Shown: positions 1-7,905, counted from the stretch's first letter. The stretch is 13,257 bases of DNA from an uncultured Clostridium sp. (GCA_947643685.1 CANRXD010000011.1:1-13257), one strand, 5' to 3'. Translations and numbers: made by a program. The notes: a model not told the origin generated them from the sequence alone.

Positions 1-43
1 CGGCGAGTTGTATATATTTTCACTCTCTTCCGTGTTTATCCGC

Positions 44-72
44 ATTTTACACCAAAATTTCTAAAGCGTCAA
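44..72 (-). promoter_or_regulatory. Sigma-A promoter reading out of the left edge
   Basis: On the minus strand TTGACG (67-72) and TAAAAT (44-49) are separated by exactly 17 bases, close to the vegetative consensus. Transcription would start near position 37 and leave the window to the left, so the controlled gene is not visible. The promoter lies after the rny terminator, which supports a new transcription unit. Positions 1-43 show no start codon with a convincing ribosome binding site. Confidence 0.72.
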
Positions 73-131
73 CACTTTTTTAAAGCTTGTCCGGCTTCCA
101 CGATTCAGCGTGACAAGGTCTTTCCCATAAG

Positions 132-188
132 ACAAGAAAAAGGCCCGAAGATACACAATCTTTTTTGATTATGTAACTTCGGACCTTT
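132..188 (-). terminator. Rho-independent terminator of rny
   Basis: Read on the minus strand, a stem of about 22 bp with one wobble and one mismatch near its middle (arms 167-188 and 139-160) closes a six-A loop and runs into a T-rich stretch (TTTTTC). It begins 16 bases after the rny stop codon, as expected for an intrinsic terminator. Confidence 0.88.
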
Positions 189-203
189 CATAGACAAAAC
201 AAC

Positions 204-1748
204 TTATTTTGCGTAATCGGTAACTCTGGACTCTCGGATCACATTAACCTTGATCTGTCCCGGATATTCCAATTCATCCTCAATTCTCTTGGAAATATCC
301 CTTGCCAGAAGAACCATATCATCATCACTGATCTGATCCGGCACCACCATGATTCGCACTTCGCGTCCAGCTTGGATTGCGAAAGACTTATCAACACCCT
401 TGAAGGCATTGGTAATATCCTCTAACTGTTTCAGGCGGTTTGTGTATGTTTCCAACGTCTCTCTTCTTGCACCAGGCCTTGCAGCAGAAATTGTATCAGC
501 TGCCTGAACAATGCAGGAAATGAGGCTCGTCGGTTCAACATCGCCATGATGAGATTCCACAGCATTGATAACCACTGCTGATTCCTTATACTTTTTACAA
601 AGTTCGGAGCCAAGCTGAATATGGGAACCTTCCATCTCATGGTCGACGGATTTTCCAATGTCATGTAATAAACCGGCACGCTTTGCCATTCTGACATCTA
701 CGCCAATTTCAGAAGCCAGCAGCCCTGATAACTGAGCAACCTCAATGGAATGCTTTAATGCATTCTGCCCGTAGCTGGTCCTGAATTTCATCTTGCCAAG
801 CAGCTTGACAAGCTCGGGATGGATTCCATGGATGCCGACCTCTAAAATAGCGGCCTCGCCTTCCTCGCGCATCATGTTTTCGACTTCCTTCTGCGCTTTT
901 TCCACCATTTCTTCGATTCTGGCCGGATGAATACGTCCGTCCACAATCAAACGCTCTAAAGCAATTCTTGCTACTTCTCTCCGAATCGGGTCAAATCCCG
1001 ACAGTACGACGGCTTCCGGAGTATCATCGATGATCAGTTCCACACCGGTCATGGTTTCTAAGGTACGAATATTCCGTCCTTCCCGCCCAATGATACGTCC
1101 CTTCATTTCATCGCTGGGGAGCTGAACAACAGAAACCGTAGTTTCTGCCACATGGTCAGCAGCACATCTCTGGATAGCTGTAACCACATACTCTTTTGCC
1201 CTTTTGTCAGCTTCTTCTTTAGCTTTGCTTTCCAGCTCCTTGATGAGCTTCGCAGTATCGTGCTTCACATCCTCTTCCACGGATTTCAGAAGATATTCTT
1301 TCGCCTGGTCCGTTGTGAGCCCGGAAATTTTTTCCAGCTCTTCCTGTTCCCTGGCAAAAAGTTCTTCTACTTCAGCAGTACGCTTTTTTAAGGCCTCTTC
1401 TCTGGACGCCAGACTGGATTCCTTTTTCTCCATGGCCTCTGTCTTCTTGTCCAGATTTTCCTCTTTACTGAGAACACGTCGCTCATAACGCTGAATCTCT
1501 GCCCTTCGCTCCTTGGTTTCCTTCTCAAGCTCATTTCTCGCTTTTAAATTCTCTTCCTTCGCTTCCAGGAGAGCTTCTTTTTTCTTCGTCTCTGCGGCCT
1601 TTAATGCTTCATCTATTATTTCTCTGGATTTTTCCTCTGCGCTTCCGATCTTACTCTCATAGCTTTTCTTCCGGTAAGCCACAGCCATAACCCAGGTAAT
1701 AGGAGCCACAATAATTGCTGTTAACAACACGCTGATTATTGGTGACAC
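204..1748 (-). CDS. rny: Ribonuclease Y (membrane-anchored endoribonuclease)
   Basis: RNase Y initiates mRNA decay and processing by endonucleolytic cleavage at the inner face of the membrane. The 514 residues show the full family layout: an N-terminal membrane helix (about 3-24), a long charged coiled coil (about 28-190), a KH RNA-binding domain with the GxxG-type motif [12 protein letters not shown] (217-228), and an HD hydrolase domain with metal-binding H333, HD at 362-363 and D418. Length is typical of the family (about 520). The start is GTG, preceded by AAAGGAGGTG with seven bases between AGGAGG and GTG; no better in-frame start is seen. It has its own promoter upstream and a terminator downstream. 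recX lies 118 bp upstream, so rny is probably transcribed alone, with possible read-through from recA-recX. The order recA-recX-rny on one strand is common in clostridia (general knowledge). Confidence 0.97.
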   Translation of the reverse strand: MSPIISVLLTAIIVAPITWVMAVAYRKKSYESKIGSAEEKSREIIDEALKAAETKKKEALLEAKEENLKARNELEKETKERRAEIQRYERRVLSKEENLDKKTEAMEKKESSLASREEALKKRTAEVEELFAREQEELEKISGLTTDQAKEYLLKSVEEDVKHDTAKLIKELESKAKEEADKRAKEYVVTAIQRCAADHVAETTVSVVQLPSDEMKGRIIGREGRNIRTLETMTGVELIIDDTPEAVVLSGFDPIRREVARIALERLIVDGRIHPARIEEMVEKAQKEVENMMREEGEAAILEVGIHGIHPELVKLLGKMKFRTSYGQNALKHSIEVAQLSGLLASEIGVDVRMAKRAGLLHDIGKSVDHEMEGSHIQLGSELCKKYKESAVVINAVESHHGDVEPTSLISCIVQAADTISAARPGARRETLETYTNRLKQLEDITNAFKGVDKSFAIQAGREVRIMVVPDQISDDDMVLLARDISKRIEDELEYPGQIKVNVIRESRVTDYAK

Positions 1749-1790
1749 AGGAGCACCTCCTTTATTTAGTTTTCATTGTACAACATCTCA

Positions 1791-1819
1791 ATTCTAAACT
1801 GTTTTATACATTATGTCAA
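1791..1819 (-). promoter_or_regulatory. Sigma-A promoter of rny
   Basis: TTGACA (1814-1819, minus strand), a 17-base spacer and TAGAAT (1791-1796) form a near-consensus vegetative promoter. The predicted start near 1784 leaves a leader of about 35 bases carrying the ribosome binding site AGGAGG. It lies wholly in the recX-rny gap. Confidence 0.85.
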
Positions 1820-1856
1820 GTATATTGCCCCGAATCTATTTTTTTCTGTATATAAT

Positions 1857-1891
1857 GAGTAACGGTTCAGAGATTATCTGAACCGTTACTC
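1857..1891. repeat. Palindromic hairpin repeat, copy A (overlaps recX stop)
   Basis: A perfect 15-bp stem (GAGTAACGGTTCAGA and its complement) closes a five-base loop. The 31-bp core 1859-1889 matches the palindrome at 3622-3652 at 27 of 31 positions when read as plus against minus. It supplies the last codons and the TGA stop of recX. There is no T-run after the stem on either strand, so a classic intrinsic terminator is not supported, although a stem this strong could still stop or slow transcription or protect the recA-recX mRNA 3' end. Confidence 0.8.
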
Positions 1892-2430
1892 TTATTACTA
1901 TAATGAAGCAAAGCCGCCTGAATAGCTTCATAAGAGAATCCCTTCCTTGCAAGGTATGCCGAAATCTTCTGCCTTTCCTCCCGGGTTGCCTCTTCCCCTG
2001 AATATCCCCGTTTTTTCAAAACCATCTCTATCTGCGCCTCCTCATTTACAGGCATTTCCTCCAGTACGGCCCGGACCATATCGTCCCGGACTCCTTTTTG
2101 ACGCAATTCAAACGCGATCTGCTTCCTGCTTTTCTTCCGTCCGTTTCTCTCAATATACCGTCTCACATAATCCTCATCATCCAGATACCGATACCGCTTC
2201 ACAAAGTCGATTGCTGAATCAACAGAAGCCGGCAAAAATCCCTGTTCTGCCAGCTTCTTTCGTAATTCACTCTCTGTTTTAGCGGAAAACTGAAGATAGT
2301 AGACAGCTTTATTGCGGGCCTCCTTTTCCTCTTTTAAGATTCCCTCCTGCTGTTTCCCGACGCTGTCCTCCAAAGAGGATACTTTCTGCACATCAGACCT
2401 TACCCATGCTTCCTGATTCCACTCTTTCAT
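1867..2430 (-). CDS. recX: RecX, regulator of RecA
   Basis: RecX binds RecA filaments and modulates (usually inhibits) recombinase and co-protease activity. The 187 residues carry the repeated three-helix RecX pattern: ELRKKLAEQGF with YRYLDDEDYVRRYIE in the first unit, QIAFELRQKGV with a following LEEM in the second, and YLARKGFSYEAIQAAL in the third. The first 35 or so residues are charged and low in conservation value. The start is ATG with GGGAGG four bases upstream. The gap to the recA stop is 20 bp and holds no promoter, so recA and recX are almost certainly co-transcribed and SOS-controlled together. The final codons (about SNGSDNL) and the stop lie inside a palindromic repeat, which suggests the natural C-terminus was replaced or extended by repeat insertion. 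Confidence 0.93.
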   Translation of the reverse strand: MKEWNQEAWVRSDVQKVSSLEDSVGKQQEGILKEEKEARNKAVYYLQFSAKTESELRKKLAEQGFLPASVDSAIDFVKRYRYLDDEDYVRRYIERNGRKKSRKQIAFELRQKGVRDDMVRAVLEEMPVNEEAQIEMVLKKRGYSGEEATREERQKISAYLARKGFSYEAIQAALLHYSNKSNGSDNL

Positions 2431-2450
2431 TATTCCTCCCGACAGGATTT

Positions 2451-3509
2451 TTACTCTTTTTCTTCATTTTCTGAGACAGCAGGCGCCTCTGCTGCTTCCA
2501 CGGCCACATGCTGGGCCTCCAGACCATGGATCTCTCTTACCTGATTTTCAATTTCCTCGCAGACCAGCGGATTCTGCTGCAGATACAGTTTGGCATTCTC
2601 ACGCCCCTGGCCGATCTTAGCTCCTTTATAAGCATACCAGGAACCGCTCTTTTCCACAATATTTGCATTAGCCGCCAGATCCAGAACATCTCCTTCTTTG
2701 GAAATTCCCCTTCCGAACATAATATCAAATTCGGCCTCTTTAAAGGGCGGAGCTATCTTATTTTTTACCACCTTTACGCGCACATGATTGCCGGTCACTT
2801 CACCGCTCTGCTTTAAGGATTCCGTTCTGCGAACATCCAGGCGGACGGAAGAATAAAATTTCAGTGCACGGCCTCCGGTGGTAGTCTCCGGATTTCCAAA
2901 CATAACTCCCACTTTTTCACGAAGCTGGTTAATAAAGATAACGATACAATTGGTCTTGCTGATCACAGCTGTCAGCTTTCTTAATGCCTGTGACATCAGA
3001 CGGGCCTGAAGTCCCACGTGGGAATCCCCCATATCACCATCAATTTCTGCCTTGGGAACCAAAGCGGCAACAGAATCCACAATAACAATATCCACGGCAC
3101 CGGAACGTACCATGGTTTCTGTAATTTCCAGAGCCTGCTCACCGTTGTCCGGCTGGGAAATATAAAGATTGTCTATATCCACACCGATATTTTTTGCATA
3201 TACCGGATCCAGGGCATGCTCTGCATCAATGAATCCGGCAATACCGCCGCGTTTCTGCACCTCGGCCACCATATGAAGGGCTACTGTCGTTTTACCGCTG
3301 GATTCAGGTCCGTAAATTTCAATGACACGTCCCTTCGGCACACCGCCAAGTCCCAGAGCAATATCAAGGCTTAAAGAGCCTGTGGGAACAGTTTCTATAT
3401 TCATATTGGCGCTGGAATCCCCTAATTTCATCACGGAGCCCTTTCCATACGCTTTTTCGATCTGGGTCAGTGCCGCGTCAAGAGCTTTCATTTTATCATC
3501 TTTATTCAT
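2451..3509 (-). CDS. recA: RecA recombinase
   Basis: RecA forms ATP-dependent filaments on single-stranded DNA, drives strand exchange and triggers LexA self-cleavage. The canonical Walker A GPESSGKT (67-74 counted from the chosen start), the Walker B strand IVIVDS, and the loop 2 region [20 protein letters not shown] are intact, so the protein should be active. Length is 352 aa, normal for the family; the acidic C-terminal tail ends in SENEEKE. Two in-frame ATGs exist: 3515 directly abuts the GGAGG (3516-3520) with no spacing, while 3509 lies six bases from it, so 3509 is preferred. Its promoter and a LexA box lie just upstream, and recX follows in the same transcript. Confidence 0.97.
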   Translation of the reverse strand: MNKDDKMKALDAALTQIEKAYGKGSVMKLGDSSANMNIETVPTGSLSLDIALGLGGVPKGRVIEIYGPESSGKTTVALHMVAEVQKRGGIAGFIDAEHALDPVYAKNIGVDIDNLYISQPDNGEQALEITETMVRSGAVDIVIVDSVAALVPKAEIDGDMGDSHVGLQARLMSQALRKLTAVISKTNCIVIFINQLREKVGVMFGNPETTTGGRALKFYSSVRLDVRRTESLKQSGEVTGNHVRVKVVKNKIAPPFKEAEFDIMFGRGISKEGDVLDLAANANIVEKSGSWYAYKGAKIGQGRENAKLYLQQNPLVCEEIENQVREIHGLEAQHVAVEAAEAPAVSENEEKE

Positions 3510-3524
3510 ATTCATCCTCCAATG

Positions 3525-3538
3525 CGAACAAACGTTCT
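3525..3538. promoter_or_regulatory. LexA (SOS) box of recA
   Basis: CGAACAAACGTTCT matches the Gram-positive SOS operator CGAAC-N4-GTTC with both half-sites intact. It lies 5 to 18 bases upstream of the recA ribosome binding site and about 7 to 20 bases past the predicted transcription start, where bound LexA would block elongation or promoter clearance. It predicts damage-inducible recA-recX expression. Confidence 0.87.
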
Positions 3539-3551
3539 GTCTTCTTATTCA

Positions 3552-3580
3552 ATCATAATATACCTGCTCCAAAAAGTCAA
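3552..3580 (-). promoter_or_regulatory. Proximal sigma-A promoter of recA
   Basis: TTGACT (3575-3580) and TATGAT (3552-3557) on the minus strand are 17 bases apart. The predicted start near 3545 lies just upstream of the LexA box, giving a standard SOS promoter-operator arrangement for recA-recX. Confidence 0.87.
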
Positions 3581-3621
3581 CTGTTTCTTGCGGAATTCTC
3601 CGCCTTATCCTCTGTTTGATC

Positions 3622-3652
3622 GTAACAGTTCAGATACTCTTTGAACTGTTAC
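3622..3652. repeat. Palindromic hairpin repeat, copy B (upstream of recA)
   Basis: GTAACAGTTCA and TGAACTGTTAC form a perfect 11-bp stem with a nine-base loop. Compared with copy A (1859-1889) it differs at four positions, two of which are a paired G-C to A-T change that preserves the stem. It sits between the two recA promoters, so it would lie in the leader of a transcript from the upstream one. Confidence 0.8.
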
Positions 3653-3743
3653 ATCTGTTCTGTTTCCTGTGAATAAACGGCGAGCTGCCCGGGAACCTGC
3701 AGAATTTCTTTAAAGACGAGCTTTGCGGTAAGATGGTATCTAT

Positions 3744-3772
3744 ACTATACGTCATTCTCCACCCACCGTCAA
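3744..3772 (-). promoter_or_regulatory. Candidate upstream promoter before recA
   Basis: TTGACG (3767-3772), a 17-base spacer and TATAGT (3744-3749) on the minus strand form a good vegetative promoter. Transcription would begin near 3737 and run toward recA through palindrome copy B. It could be a distal, LexA-distant recA promoter or the start of a short RNA; the sequence does not decide between these. Confidence 0.55.
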
Positions 3773-3799
3773 TATACACTTTACACAAAATAAAATTTA

Positions 3800-3952
3800 G
3801 GATAACCGTTCAGCCCTGCGAAGATTCCGGGTAAAAAAGCGTTGAAAACTTGTTTTCATAAGCGTTTTTTACCCGGAATCTTCATAAGGCGGACGCCACA
3901 AGCTTCTTGTCCGCGGTACGCAGGCAAGAAGATGCAAGGCTGAACAGTTACC
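3800..3952. repeat. 153-bp structured repeat element with terminal inverted repeats
   Basis: The ends, GGATAACCGTTCAGCC (3800-3815) and GGCTGAACAGTTACC (3938-3952), are imperfect inverted repeats and carry the same TAACNGTTCA core as the two short palindromes in this window. Inside lies a near-perfect hairpin: GAAGATTCCGGGTAAAAAA pairs with its complement across roughly 3820-3883, capped by TGAAAACTTGTTTTCA-like pairing. A GC-rich part (3889-3930) contains GCGGAC and GTCCGC in inverted orientation. It has no coding capacity. It begins seven bases after the histidine-kinase stop, a typical site for miniature mobile or REP-like elements. The A6 and T6 flanks of the inner hairpin could give bidirectional termination for the phosphate operon. 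Confidence 0.72.
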
Positions 3953-3958
3953 ATAAAT

Positions 3959-5299
3959 TTACGATTTCAGGGTTTCAGAAAATACCACTCGTATTTCCGT
4001 TCCTTTTGAAATCTGACTATCCAGAAAAAGCTTTGCCCCATGCTGGGCTACAATATGTTTGACAATGGCAAGTCCCAGTCCAGTGCCTCCGGTTGCCTTG
4101 GAACGGCTTTTGTCTACCCGGTAAAATCGTTCGAACACCCGTTCCTGATGTTCTCCCGGAATGCCGATACCCGTATCCTTTACAGAAAGGAAAGGAGAGC
4201 CGTCTTCTGTTCCTGTGGTAACTGTTACCTTCCCCCCCTGGTTATTGTAGCGGATGGCATTATCACAAAGATTATAAAGCAATTCCTCCAAAAGCTGCCT
4301 GTCACCGGAAACCACGGTAGATCTTCCCCGAACCTCCATGGTCACATTCAGCTTCCGGGCATTCATGTTCAGCATATCCACGCATTCCTCCGCCAGCTGA
4401 AACAGATCCACATCCCGGTATTCCATCCGGCGTTTTCCATCATCCAGCTGTGAAAGCTGGATAATATCATTAATCAGGGACAGAAGCCTCTCCGCATTTT
4501 TATGGATCTCCCCGGCAAACCGCTCCGTATTCTCTTTTCCGGCCATTCCGTGTTCCATCAGCTCCGCATAACCGGATATGGCAGTCAGCGGTGTCTTTAA
4601 CTCATGTGACACATTGGCAGTGAATTCCTGACGCATCTGTGCGCTCTTTAAGATATCCTCGTGCTGCTGCCGGATTTTAGCCGCAAAAGGCGCCAGCTCA
4701 CGGTATGCCGCCTCCTGTCCCGGCTCAGATAAATTTTCCGCCATCCGCTCTATGGGCTCCACAATACTTTTTGTAAAGTAATGGGCCAGAAAAATACTCA
4801 GTAAAAGCAGGAACAAGAAGACTCCGGCCACCGTTGGCAATAAATTCCACAACACGGCAAAAAAGCTGTCTGCCTCTCTGGAGATTCGCAGTACAGTCCC
4901 ATTATCAAGCTTCACCGCATAATAAAATAAATTTTTATCCAGGGTCTCTGAACGCCTGGTGCCGCTCCCCTCTCCGGTCTCAAAGGCTTTCCGTACTTCC
5001 GGTCTGTCCTCATGGTTGGACATGGCCGCCGCGTCCGCATTGCTGTCAAAAACTACGGAACCACCTTCTCCCACTACTGTTATCCGAAGACTTTCCCCGT
5101 TCAAATCATAGGTATCCGGATGGACATCCGCGATATGGTCAAACACATGCATATTCTTAAGAACCCAGGCATCCGCTTTCAAATCCCCCACAATCTGTTC
5201 CTGAAACAGACCATAAAAGACAAACAGTGCAAACAGCAGTGTCAGTACAATAGCCAGAGCCGACGTTGCAAGAAGCTCAATGTGTATCTTTCGTTTCAT
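3959..5299 (-). CDS. PhoR-like membrane sensor histidine kinase
   Basis: This sensor autophosphorylates on histidine and passes phosphate to the response regulator encoded just upstream. The 446 residues contain TM1 (about 9-31), an extracytoplasmic sensing region (about 32-148) of small PAS/Cache-like appearance, TM2 (about 149-173), a short linker, the HisKA domain with phospho-acceptor H232 in FTANVSHELKTPL, and a complete HATPase domain: N box NLCDNAIRYN (343-352), G1 DTGIGI (375-380), F box FERFYR (389-394), and G2 GGTGLGL (404-410). All catalytic motifs are intact. The start is ATG with GGAG six bases upstream and 12 bp after the regulator stop, so both genes are translated from one mRNA. 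The link to phosphate is inferred from the upstream Na/Pi transporter and Pho-like boxes, hence PhoR-like; no symbol is given because the kinase family alone does not prove the signal. Confidence 0.93.
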   Translation of the reverse strand: MKRKIHIELLATSALAIVLTLLFALFVFYGLFQEQIVGDLKADAWVLKNMHVFDHIADVHPDTYDLNGESLRITVVGEGGSVVFDSNADAAAMSNHEDRPEVRKAFETGEGSGTRRSETLDKNLFYYAVKLDNGTVLRISREADSFFAVLWNLLPTVAGVFLFLLLLSIFLAHYFTKSIVEPIERMAENLSEPGQEAAYRELAPFAAKIRQQHEDILKSAQMRQEFTANVSHELKTPLTAISGYAELMEHGMAGKENTERFAGEIHKNAERLLSLINDIIQLSQLDDGKRRMEYRDVDLFQLAEECVDMLNMNARKLNVTMEVRGRSTVVSGDRQLLEELLYNLCDNAIRYNNQGGKVTVTTGTEDGSPFLSVKDTGIGIPGEHQERVFERFYRVDKSRSKATGGTGLGLAIVKHIVAQHGAKLFLDSQISKGTEIRVVFSETLKS

Positions 5300-5311
5300 T
5301 TTGTTCTCCGC

Positions 5312-5977
5312 CTACTCTATCATGTATCCCACGTTCCGCACAGTCCGGATCATGGCTCCCGCGTCCCCCAGTTTCTGTCTCAGCGTCCGGATGTGCATAT
5401 CCAGGGTTCTGGATTCTCCCTCGAAATCAATCCCCCAGACCCGTTCCAGAATCACTTCTCTGGTCACGACAATCCCTGCGTTATAAAGCAGCAGCTTCAG
5501 CAGCTCATATTCTTTAAATGTCAGGCTGCAGGGGATGTCCTTCACATATACCATGCGTTTCTCATTATCCAAAAAAATATCTCCCAGGCTCAGGAATTTC
5601 TCTTCCTCCACTGTGCGCCGCAGAACGGCCCGCACCCGGGCAATCAGTTCCATAACGCCAAAGGGTTTCGTGAGATAATCATCGGCTCCTATATCCAGCC
5701 CCTTTACTTTGTCGATCTCAGAGGTTTTTGCTGTCACCAGTATAATAGGAAGCTTCTTTGTTTCCGGCCGTTTTCTGAGCTTCCCTACAATTTCCAGACC
5801 ATCCGCATCCGGCAGCATCACATCCAGCAGGACCAGATCCGGCTGTCTGGAATCCAGTTTCTTGTAAAAATCTCCGGCAGATTCAAAACCTTCTACCTGA
5901 TAGCTGCTGTTTTTCAGGGCAAACATCTCAATTTCCAGTATGTTCTTATCATCTTCCACCACATAAATCAACGACAT
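5312..5977 (-). CDS. PhoB/PhoP-like OmpR-family response regulator
   Basis: A two-domain transcription regulator of 221 aa, the usual length. The receiver domain (about 1-118) has the acidic pair D9-D10, phospho-acceptor D52 in LVLLDVMLP, T82 and K104 in LTKPF. The C-terminal winged helix (about 128-221) has the typical SLTFKEYELLKLLLYN and TLDMHIRTLRQKLGD segments with GYMIE at the end. The start is ATG with AGGAGG seven bases upstream. It lies 62 bp after the Na/Pi transporter stop and 12 bp before the kinase start, forming a three-gene operon. By context it is the likely binder of the TTTACA repeats upstream of the transporter, which would make the operon autoregulated. This function is inferred, while the response-regulator assignment is certain. 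Confidence 0.94.
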   Translation of the reverse strand: MSLIYVVEDDKNILEIEMFALKNSSYQVEGFESAGDFYKKLDSRQPDLVLLDVMLPDADGLEIVGKLRKRPETKKLPIILVTAKTSEIDKVKGLDIGADDYLTKPFGVMELIARVRAVLRRTVEEEKFLSLGDIFLDNEKRMVYVKDIPCSLTFKEYELLKLLLYNAGIVVTREVILERVWGIDFEGESRTLDMHIRTLRQKLGDAGAMIRTVRNVGYMIE

Positions 5978-6021
5978 TTGAGTTCCTCCTGCCTGAATTT
6001 TTACTCAGCTTTCACATACAC

Positions 6022-6030
6022 AGTATATCA
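6022..6030 (-). promoter_or_regulatory. Possible internal extended -10 promoter before the response regulator
   Basis: TGATATACT on the minus strand matches an extended -10 (TGnTATACT) in the gap between the transporter and the regulator. The -35 region 17 bases upstream (TTCCAA) is poor. It could give basal expression of the two-component genes independent of the Pho-controlled promoter. Confidence 0.4.
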
Positions 6031-6039
6031 GTATTTTTC

Positions 6040-7821
6040 TTAAGTTGGAAGAGTATATTTCCTCCGATAGCTCTCCACCATCGCATGAAATTTGGGATCA
6101 TTGTCACGCTTTAAATTTTTAAGATATCCATGGGCGTCAAAGCCGTCCCTGTCAATCTCAATGACGCTGATGGCAATATTGGAACAATGATCTGCCACCC
6201 GTTCCAGATTGGTAGAAATGTCTGAAAGCACAAATCCCTGCTCGATGGTACACTTTCCCTTTTGGAGGCGCCTGATATGATTTGCCTTCACATAAGTATT
6301 GATATCATCAATCACTTCCTCCAGCGGCTCCACCAGAGACGCCTGCTGTACATCGTTATTTTCAAATGCAGCAAGAGAAAGATCAAGAATTTCCCTTACA
6401 GCCGCCAAAAATACATCCAGTTCCTTCCTGGCCTTTTTAGAAAATTCCATTTTCTTTTCTTCAAGTTCCCTGGCAGCGTCCAAAAGATTCATACCATGGT
6501 CAGAAATCCGCTCAAAATCTCCGATACAATGCAAAAGAAGGGAGACCGTAAAGCTGTCGTTTTTCGACAGATTCTGACTGCCCAGTTTCACCATATAGGT
6601 TCCCAGCTTATCCTCATATTTGTCCACAAGATTTTCCAGGAACTCTACCTGATCTGCTTTTTCCTGATCATAACGCTCCAACAGCTCAGCAGACATGAGA
6701 ATGCATTTCTTTGCCAGCCTGGCCATGCGGATCGTCATGTGCCTGCATTGCTCCACCGCATAGCCTGGTGTCTCCAGAAAACGTTCGTCCAAAAGGCGGA
6801 ACTCTGTGGAAGCGGCCTCTGCATCTTTTGTCTCCCTGATTTCCGCCATATCCGGAATTGTAAGACATGCCAGTTTCACAAGCCCGTTGGAAAATGGTAA
6901 AAGCACCAGCGTGGCTGCCACATTGAAAGTGCTGTGCACCACTGCAATTCCCATGGCATTGGCCGGGTTATTTAGAAATTCAAAATGAACAAATCCATTT
7001 ACCGTATAAAACACCAGCATAAACACGAATGTTCCAATGACATTAAAATACAGATGCACCAGAGCTGCCCGTCTGGCATTTTTGCTGGCGCCGATGCCGG
7101 AAAGCAGGGCTGTGGCACAGGTACCGATATTCTGCCCCATAATGATGGGAATCGCAGTTCCAAAATTGACTGCTCCGGTGGCACAGAGAGCCTGCAAAAT
7201 ACCGACAGATGCCGATGAGCTCTGAATGACTGCGGTTAAAACAGCCCCGGCCAGCATTCCCAGCAGCGGATTAGAAAACATGGTAAGAATTCCCCTGAAC
7301 TCCGGCACGTCAGCTAAAGGCTTCACCGCACCGCTCATGGTCTCCATTCCAAACATCAGAATCGCAAAACCCACCATGATGGTCCCCAGATCCTTCTTCT
7401 TCTCCTTTTTGGAAAACATGATGAAAATAACGCCAATCATGGCCAGAACCGGAGAAAATGAAGATGGTTTAAAAAGCCGTACAAAGAAACTGCTGCTTTC
7501 AATTCCCGTCATGCTGAGGAGCCATGAGGTTACCGTGGTTCCTATATTGGCACCCATGATAATTCCCACAGCCTGAGTTAATTTCATAATTCCGGAATTT
7601 ACAAATCCCACCACCATAACAGTCGTGGCCGATGAAGACTGAATCACCGCGGTCACGCAGGTTCCCAGAAGTACCGCCTTAATTGGACTGGATGTAAGCT
7701 TCTCCAGAATTTTTTCCAGGCGGCCGCCGGATAATTTTTCCAGACCCTGTCCCATGGTATCCATTCCATAAAGAAACAGAGCCAATCCTCCAAACATGGT
7801 AAGCAAACCAAAAAAATCCAT
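6040..7821 (-). CDS. Na+/phosphate cotransporter with C-terminal PhoU-like domain
   Basis: A NptA/YjbB-type transporter (Na/Pi cotransporter II family) that moves inorganic phosphate with sodium across the cytoplasmic membrane. The membrane part (about 1-325) has the inverted-repeat signature twice: QSSSATT (61-67) with GANIGTT (90-96), and QSSSAS (200-205) with GQNIGT (229-234). Residues about 350-590 form a cytoplasmic, charged helical region with two PhoU-like bundles, for example the segment near DFERISDHGMNL and the later NLERVADHCSNIAI. At 593 aa the length fits the fused form. The start is ATG with GGAGG five bases upstream. It leads an operon with a response regulator and histidine kinase, and three Pho-type repeats lie upstream. 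Family members can work in uptake or efflux; the Pho-like control suggests uptake under phosphate limitation (inference). The PhoU-like tail may signal to the kinase. Confidence 0.93.
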   Translation of the reverse strand: MDFFGLLTMFGGLALFLYGMDTMGQGLEKLSGGRLEKILEKLTSSPIKAVLLGTCVTAVIQSSSATTVMVVGFVNSGIMKLTQAVGIIMGANIGTTVTSWLLSMTGIESSSFFVRLFKPSSFSPVLAMIGVIFIMFSKKEKKKDLGTIMVGFAILMFGMETMSGAVKPLADVPEFRGILTMFSNPLLGMLAGAVLTAVIQSSSASVGILQALCATGAVNFGTAIPIIMGQNIGTCATALLSGIGASKNARRAALVHLYFNVIGTFVFMLVFYTVNGFVHFEFLNNPANAMGIAVVHSTFNVAATLVLLPFSNGLVKLACLTIPDMAEIRETKDAEAASTEFRLLDERFLETPGYAVEQCRHMTIRMARLAKKCILMSAELLERYDQEKADQVEFLENLVDKYEDKLGTYMVKLGSQNLSKNDSFTVSLLLHCIGDFERISDHGMNLLDAARELEEKKMEFSKKARKELDVFLAAVREILDLSLAAFENNDVQQASLVEPLEEVIDDINTYVKANHIRRLQKGKCTIEQGFVLSDISTNLERVADHCSNIAISVIEIDRDGFDAHGYLKNLKRDNDPKFHAMVESYRRKYTLPT

Positions 7822-7905
7822 ATGTTCCTCCGTAAAATTTTGATTTATATTAAAAATATTGAGATACCAGAATCAAAAGATCATGTAATACCTTTTAACT
7901 CCCAC

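Larger units (their letters stand above)
3510..3958. other. Large intergenic region between recA and the histidine kinase gene
   Basis: This 450-bp gap contains no convincing gene. In minus-strand order it holds the 153-bp structured repeat, an upstream promoter (3744-3772), a 31-bp palindrome (3622-3652), the proximal recA promoter (3552-3580), a LexA box (3525-3538) and the recA ribosome binding site (3516-3520). The only short frame noted, an ATG near 3755 of roughly 38 codons, begins inside the upstream promoter and lacks a properly spaced ribosome binding site. Confidence 0.7.

Noticed and set aside
1857..1891. Intrinsic terminator for recX
   Set aside because: The stem is strong, but neither strand has a T-run after it; it is reported as a repeat hairpin instead.
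3513..3515. recA start at the first ATG (354 aa form)
   Set aside because: This ATG directly abuts the GGAGG with no spacing, whereas the ATG two codons later has the normal spacing.
3640..3757. A possible peptide of about 38 codons on the minus strand upstream of recA
   Set aside because: Its ATG lies within the distal promoter, upstream of the predicted transcription start, and the purine stretch before it is too close to serve as a ribosome binding site.
5012..6043. A 343-codon plus-strand open frame
   Set aside because: It lies antisense across the conserved kinase and response-regulator genes, is rich in His, Gln and Phe as expected of a shadow of coding DNA, and has no recognisable domain or good ribosome binding site.
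6262..6900. A 212-codon plus-strand open frame
   Set aside because: It is entirely antisense to the PhoU-like part of the Na/Pi transporter, whose frame shows clear family motifs; no promoter or ribosome binding site supports it.
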